Assembly: GCF_017498545.1 (NCBI RefSeq)
Contig: NZ_CP071793.1
Location: 8,674,256-8,738,255 of the forward strand
Reading direction: 5' to 3'
Length of the DNA stretch: 64,000 nucleotides
Source: Sulfidibacter corallicola
GTDB lineage: Bacteria > Acidobacteriota > Holophagae > Acanthopleuribacterales > Acanthopleuribacteraceae
Within the stretch, counting starts at the first letter, position 1, and each line of letters opens with the position of its first letter. Shown here piece by piece: positions 60,141-64,000 of this stretch. The position numbers and the translations under genes were made by a program. Under the pieces are notes generated by a model that had not been told where the DNA came from, did not search any database, and was given only the letters and a program-made list of their open reading frames with translations.

Positions 60141-62497
60141 AAACGCGCTTTTGGATTTGGAACGCGATCGTCCTCCTGCTGGTTGCGGCGCTGGTGGGCT
60201 CGATTCTGCGGGGCGTGCGCATCGAAACCAATATTTTGGCCCTGCTGCCCGCGACCGAGCAGGACCCCGTCGTGGAACAAGCGTTGCGCACCTATGCCGA
60301 GCACGTGGGGCGTACCCTGGTGGTGCTGGTTGGCCACGAACGCGAGCGGACGGCCCGGGCCGCAGCTACGTTGTTGGCGGATGAACTGGCTGGAACCGAG
60401 GGCATCGCCGAGCTGACCTTTCGGATCGACGAGGATCTGGAGCGCGCCTTTTTCGAACTATATTTTCCCTATCGCTTCGGCCTGTTGGACGGTCAGGCGC
60501 ACACCTGGCTGACGGCCGCACCGCCGCAAACCGGGCGCCTGTTGCGCCGCGCCGAGCGCGCTCTGTATTCACCGCTCTCCAGCGCCTGGTCGCGTCTCCT
60601 GGAAGACGATCCGCTGTTGTTTCTGCCCCATTTCTGGCAGGCATTGCCGCGTCCGCCAGGTTCGTTCACACTGGACGACGGCTTGCTGCGCGGCACTCAC
60701 GAAGGCAGAACCTACTACCTCATGACGGCCAATTTGGACGGCAGCGCCTTTTCACGCAGGATCCAGCAGGATGTATCGGGTGCGCTCGACGACCTGCGCC
60801 GGCGCGTGACCTCCGAACACCCGGGTAGCGACATCCTGGCCACGGGGGTCGTGCTCTACGCAGCCGATGGCGCCGCATCCGCAGAATCCGAGGTGTCCAC
60901 CATCGGCGTCGGCTCGCTATTGGGCGTCGTGCTTTTGGTCTTGTTGATCTTCCGTTCGGGTCGCCCCATTTTGTTGTCCCTGCTGCCGATCGCGGTGGGG
61001 CTGCTGACCGCCTTTGTCGCCTGTTTCGCCGTATTCGGCGAGATTCACATGCTGACGCTGGGTTTCGGTGCCAGCCTGATCGGCATTTGCATCGATTATT
61101 CGTTCCACTTTTTCGCCGAACAACTGACCGCGGAAGATCCCTGGACGCCGGCCAAGGGGTTGCGCCACATCTTTCCCGGGATCACCTTGGGCGCGGTCAC
61201 CAGCGTCTTGGGCTATCTGGGGCTCTTTGTGGCACCCTTTCCCGGCCTGCGCCAAATGGCGCTTTTCTCGTCGGTCGGCCTGATCGCCGCCTACCTCACG
61301 GTCGTGTGTTGGTTCCCCGCGATGGCGTCGCCACAACCGGGTTTCCGCCGCCCCTGGCTGTGGTACCGCTGTCGAGACTTCCTGGATGGCTGGCAGCGAT
61401 TGCGCGGCCGCCGGGGTCCGAGGGTGCTTCTCGTGGCGCTGGTACCTGTCGCGTTGATCGCCTCCTTTTCCCTCACGCCGAACGACGACATTCGCATCCT
61501 GCAACAGCCTTCCTCGGCGTTGCGGCACCAGGAAGGGGTGATTCGCACGCTGAGTGGCGGGGTCGACACCAGCCGATTCTTGGTCGTGCGCGGTGCGACG
61601 CCCGAAGAAGTCCTGCAACGCGAGGAAACCCTGCAACCGGATTTACAACGGCTGGTGGCCGAGGGTGCCCTGGGTCACGCCCAGGGGATCACCACCCGGG
61701 TGCCTTCCGCGCGACGTCAAAACGAGAACCTGGATCTCCTGCGGCAAGCCCTGTTTGCCGGGGAAGGGGAGCCGGAGGCGATCACGCCACTGGCGGCGTT
61801 CACCGAGCGCATGGGTTTCGACCCGGCGGTGGCCGACGGTGTGAAGCACGCCCTTTTCACCCGGGAACCCGAGCTTCTGACGGTGGAGGCATGGCTGGCG
61901 AGCCCGGCATCCAAGGCGATGCGGCACCTTTGGCTGGGAGAGATCGAGGATGCCCACGCCGCCGTGGTGTTCTTGAGCGATGTGCACGATGACGCGGCGC
62001 TGGCGAAGCTGGAGGCCCGCCGCGAAGGGGTCGCCTACGTGGACAAGGTGCGCGATACCAACAACTTGTTCCAGCGATACCGGGTCCTGGCCACACGGCT
62101 GGTGACCCTTTCCTACGTGGCGATCTGGCTCCTGTTGATGTGGCGCTACGGTCTGGCCTACGGATCCCGGGTCATGTTGCCGCCGGTATTGGCCGCGTTG
62201 GCGACGTTGGCGATCATGGCGATCGCGGGCAAGACCCTCAACCTGTTTGGGGTTCTGGCCTTGTTGCTGGTGCTGGGCATCGGCGTCGACTACACCATCT
62301 TTTTCGCCGAATCCAGAAAGGAACACACCACGACCATGATGGCCATCTTCCTGTCCGCCTGCACGACCGTGCTTTCCTTCGGGCTCCTGGCCCTGAGCCG
62401 CACGCCGGTATTGCACCTGTTCGGTTGGGTGGTATGGTGCGGGATCATGTGGGCGTTGCTGTTGGCGCCACTCGCGGGAGGTCGGAAATCACCATGA
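60137..62497 (+). CDS. MMPL/RND-family lipid exporter
   Basis: A 786-residue inner-membrane exporter. The GTG start overlaps the LolA-like stop by four bases (GTGA). Twelve predicted helices in the MMPL arrangement: TM1 near 7-27, a periplasmic loop to about 255, five helices about 257-410, TM7 near 433-450, a second loop to about 650, then five helices to the end. Motifs GFGASLIGICIDYSFHFFAEQL and LLLVLGIGVDYTIFFAESRKEH are the paired proton-relay segments with Asp and Tyr. Such exporters move lipids or lipid-like pigments; in aryl-polyene operons this gene lies with LolA-like and DUF3261 genes. No biosynthetic gene is present in this window. Confidence 0.9.
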   Translation: MKTRFWIWNAIVLLLVAALVGSILRGVRIETNILALLPATEQDPVVEQALRTYAEHVGRTLVVLVGHERERTARAAATLLADELAGTEGIAELTFRIDEDLERAFFELYFPYRFGLLDGQAHTWLTAAPPQTGRLLRRAERALYSPLSSAWSRLLEDDPLLFLPHFWQALPRPPGSFTLDDGLLRGTHEGRTYYLMTANLDGSAFSRRIQQDVSGALDDLRRRVTSEHPGSDILATGVVLYAADGAASAESEVSTIGVGSLLGVVLLVLLIFRSGRPILLSLLPIAVGLLTAFVACFAVFGEIHMLTLGFGASLIGICIDYSFHFFAEQLTAEDPWTPAKGLRHIFPGITLGAVTSVLGYLGLFVAPFPGLRQMALFSSVGLIAAYLTVVCWFPAMASPQPGFRRPWLWYRCRDFLDGWQRLRGRRGPRVLLVALVPVALIASFSLTPNDDIRILQQPSSALRHQEGVIRTLSGGVDTSRFLVVRGATPEEVLQREETLQPDLQRLVAEGALGHAQGITTRVPSARRQNENLDLLRQALFAGEGEPEAITPLAAFTERMGFDPAVADGVKHALFTREPELLTVEAWLASPASKAMRHLWLGEIEDAHAAVVFLSDVHDDAALAKLEARREGVAYVDKVRDTNNLFQRYRVLATRLVTLSYVAIWLLLMWRYGLAYGSRVMLPPVLAALATLAIMAIAGKTLNLFGVLALLLVLGIGVDYTIFFAESRKEHTTTMMAIFLSACTTVLSFGLLALSRTPVLHLFGWVVWCGIMWALLLAPLAGGRKSP

Positions 62498-63114
62498 ACG
62501 CCTCACGAGGAAGGTACCGATCGGAACGACTGGATCTCGCGTGGCGCTTGGTGATCCTGGCGTTTTGGCTTCTGTGCCTGTCGGGGTGCGCCGTCAAGCG
62601 CGACACCTCCGCGCGCGTACGTCTCGATCGAGGTGCCAAGATCGATTTGTCCACCTTCGAAGGATTCGGCGAACCCTTTGCCGGCCTGCAGCGGATGGTC
62701 ATCCAACCGAACTCTGGCGATCCGTTCCGCATGCAGTTGGCGGTGGAGGTGGAGGGAGACCGACATGCCCTGGTGGGGCTGACCCCAATCGGCAATCGCG
62801 CCTTTTCCATCGTTTTGGAAGAAGGCCGGCTGCGGTACGAAGCGTTGCCCTTCTTTCGGTTACCGGTACCGGCCCGCGAGCTGTTGGGCTGTTGGGTGTT
62901 GGCGCATTACCCCGAAGAAGCGCTGCGTGCCGAAGCCCTATCCGCGAAGTGGACACTGGAGACGTTGGCGGAGGAGGGACGCGAGTTGCGTCGCTTCGCC
63001 GATCGACACGGGGTGGTGTTGGAGATCCGGATCCAGGGCGACCCACCCGAGCGGTCGCGTGTGCGGGTGATTCACTATCGAAAGGGTTACCGAATCGACT
63101 TCACGTCGCGCTGA
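62494..63114 (+). CDS. DUF3261-type lipoprotein
   Basis: A 206-residue lipoprotein whose ATG overlaps the exporter stop by four bases (ATGA), making it the third gene of the operon. An N-terminal signal ends in the lipobox LSGC (Cys about 32). The mature part is a single beta-rich domain (LQRMVIQPNSGDPFRMQLAVEVEGDRHALVGLTPIGNRAFSIVLEEGRLRYEALPF, then ELLGCWVLAHYPEEAL and HYRKGYRIDFTSR). It resembles DUF3261 proteins of aryl-polyene clusters, assumed to help deliver lipid pigments to the outer membrane. Family match by eye only. Confidence 0.8.
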   Translation: MNASRGRYRSERLDLAWRLVILAFWLLCLSGCAVKRDTSARVRLDRGAKIDLSTFEGFGEPFAGLQRMVIQPNSGDPFRMQLAVEVEGDRHALVGLTPIGNRAFSIVLEEGRLRYEALPFFRLPVPARELLGCWVLAHYPEEALRAEALSAKWTLETLAEEGRELRRFADRHGVVLEIRIQGDPPERSRVRVIHYRKGYRIDFTSR

Positions 63115-64000
63115 TTCCCGGGTGTGCCAAAGCGCCGGTGCGAAGAACCCGAATGGGTGTCAGAGACATCGAAGCAATGTTTGGAGAAGAAGTGGGTTAC
63201 GCTCAAGAGCGAAGCCGAATATCTCCCTCGCGGCGCACCATCGACGTCGGAACCTTCACAGTTCTCGCATCGCGAGAGGGGCGGGCCGGCACATCGAAGT
63301 GACACGAGTCGGGAGTCCCCGCATTGCGAGAGGGGCGTTTGGCCGGTAGGTTGGCCCGCTGGGCCGACGCGTCGAAGCAATCCAAGCAACAGAAATCAAT
63401 TGCGCCAAAGAGCGAAGCCGATTTTCTCCCCTGTACCACCGAAGTCGTAACGTCCAGGGTCCCCGCATCCGGAGAGGGGCGTCAGGCCTGTAGGTGGAGC
63501 AGCCTGCTCCACCAATCGAAGCAACACCAGAAACAGCAGCAGGTTATGCCCAAAAGCGAAGCCCCGAACCTCCCTGAGCCCTCACCCACGAAGTCATCAA
63601 TCTCCGCAGCTTAAGAGATTCGTCGCGCCGTTAAAATCCGGGCTGCGTAAGCTGGCTGCTCCACCAATCGAAGCAAGGTCTGGAGCAGGGGGGCTACTTC
63701 AAAGAGCAAAACCAATTGGGCCCCTGACAGAATCCGCCATCCCTGACGGGCCCAACCGGCTCTGCACCACGCCTCTCCATGGAGTCGGGAATTTCGCAAC
63801 CCGGCGACTTCGGTGGCAAATCCTTCAGCGAAACACACTGCTTCGCTCCTGAACATTGCACTTCATCGCGGGTTGCATCGCTTTGATTGGTCGGGCACGG
63901 CCGGTATGGCTGGCGGCCCAACCTACGGGCCCGACGCCCCTCCCGCGATGCGGGTACTTTGAACTTGGCGACTTCGGATCGGGGGCGCGAGGGAGATTTC
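63115..64000 (+). repeat. Intergenic repeat array 4, continuing past the window end
   Basis: No gene in the last ~890 bases. All blocks of the dispersed family occur in the + orientation: GTAGGTTGGCCCGCTGGGCC (about 63349), CAATTGCGCCAAAGAGCGAA (about 63397), GTAGGTGGAGCAGCCTGCTC (about 63491, the GGAGCA-type palindrome), ACCAATCGAAGCAA (63513 and 63663), GCGAGAGGGGC (63271, 63327). From about 63330 to 63900 the order matches array 2 (9530-10120), including a non-palindromic ~190-base block with CTCCATGGAG and TCCTTCAGCGAAACAC. The array faces repeated GAGAGGGGCG ends every ~150 bases. Confidence 0.8.

Overview
The window is a GC-rich bacterial chromosome segment, mostly ordinary single-copy genes separated by unusually repeat-laden spacers. 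It pairs an Acidobacteriota/Planctomycete-style ECF sigma factor with a Hanks-type Ser/Thr kinase. It also carries long secreted Ig-repeat and FG-GAP proteins, a multiheme cytochrome c, LolA and MltA outer-membrane functions and several GGDEF/EAL proteins. Together these suggest a Gram-negative, diderm, marine-type Acidobacteriota lineage (Holophagae/Acanthopleuribacter-like). That placement is inference from gene content, not a computed result. No rRNA, tRNA, CRISPR, transposase, phage or plasmid genes were recognised.

Layout. 1-6.2 kb: the 3' part of a REC-PAS-GGDEF-EAL protein, repeat array 1, an amidohydrolase-TPR protein and an alpha/beta hydrolase. 6.9-9.4 kb: an MscS channel and a secreted protein ending in a strong terminator. 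9.4-10.7 kb: repeat array 2. 10.7-14 kb: a translationally coupled kinase/ECF sigma pair, a candidate small RNA and an orphan ExbD. 14.8-24.5 kb: a TraB-like membrane protein, a secreted glucose/sorbosone dehydrogenase-cytochrome fusion, a three-gene GGDEF-EAL/small protein/phosphate-binding-like operon, an epoxide-hydrolase-like enzyme and a secreted protein of unknown function. 24.7-29.4 kb: a type II thioesterase, a sulfotransferase-like/FkbM-like fusion and an STT3-like membrane glycosyltransferase. 29.8-37.8 kb: LysE/LysR, a TetR-methyltransferase operon with duplicated operators, a VOC protein and AraC regulator, a YqcI/YcgG (GntA-like) protein and a sulfatase. 38-49.7 kb: small secreted proteins, MltA, TrmO, an FG-GAP protein, a pentaheme cytochrome, a nucleotidyltransferase, a ~700-bp inverted-repeat-bounded element, a PutP-type symporter and a NADAR protein. 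49.9-58.8 kb: a giant M6 metalloprotease with 13 Ig-like repeats and a two-component system split by repeat array 3. 59.3-63.1 kb: a LolA-like/MMPL/DUF3261 export operon of the kind found in aryl-polyene clusters. 63.1 kb to the end: repeat array 4.

Two things stand out. First, four spacers hold arrays of one repeat family whose central palindrome changes sequence in both arms together (GAGCA/TGCTC, GGAGCA/TGCTCC, GGCCC/GGGCC). That indicates a conserved hairpin rather than simple sequence decay. The arrays lie beside gene ends and beside a kinase that looks truncated. Second, several exported proteins share a C-terminal dockerin-like two-loop calcium-binding tail, suggesting a common surface-attachment or sorting module. 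Starts were chosen from Shine-Dalgarno spacing, so many genes begin inside the longest open frame.
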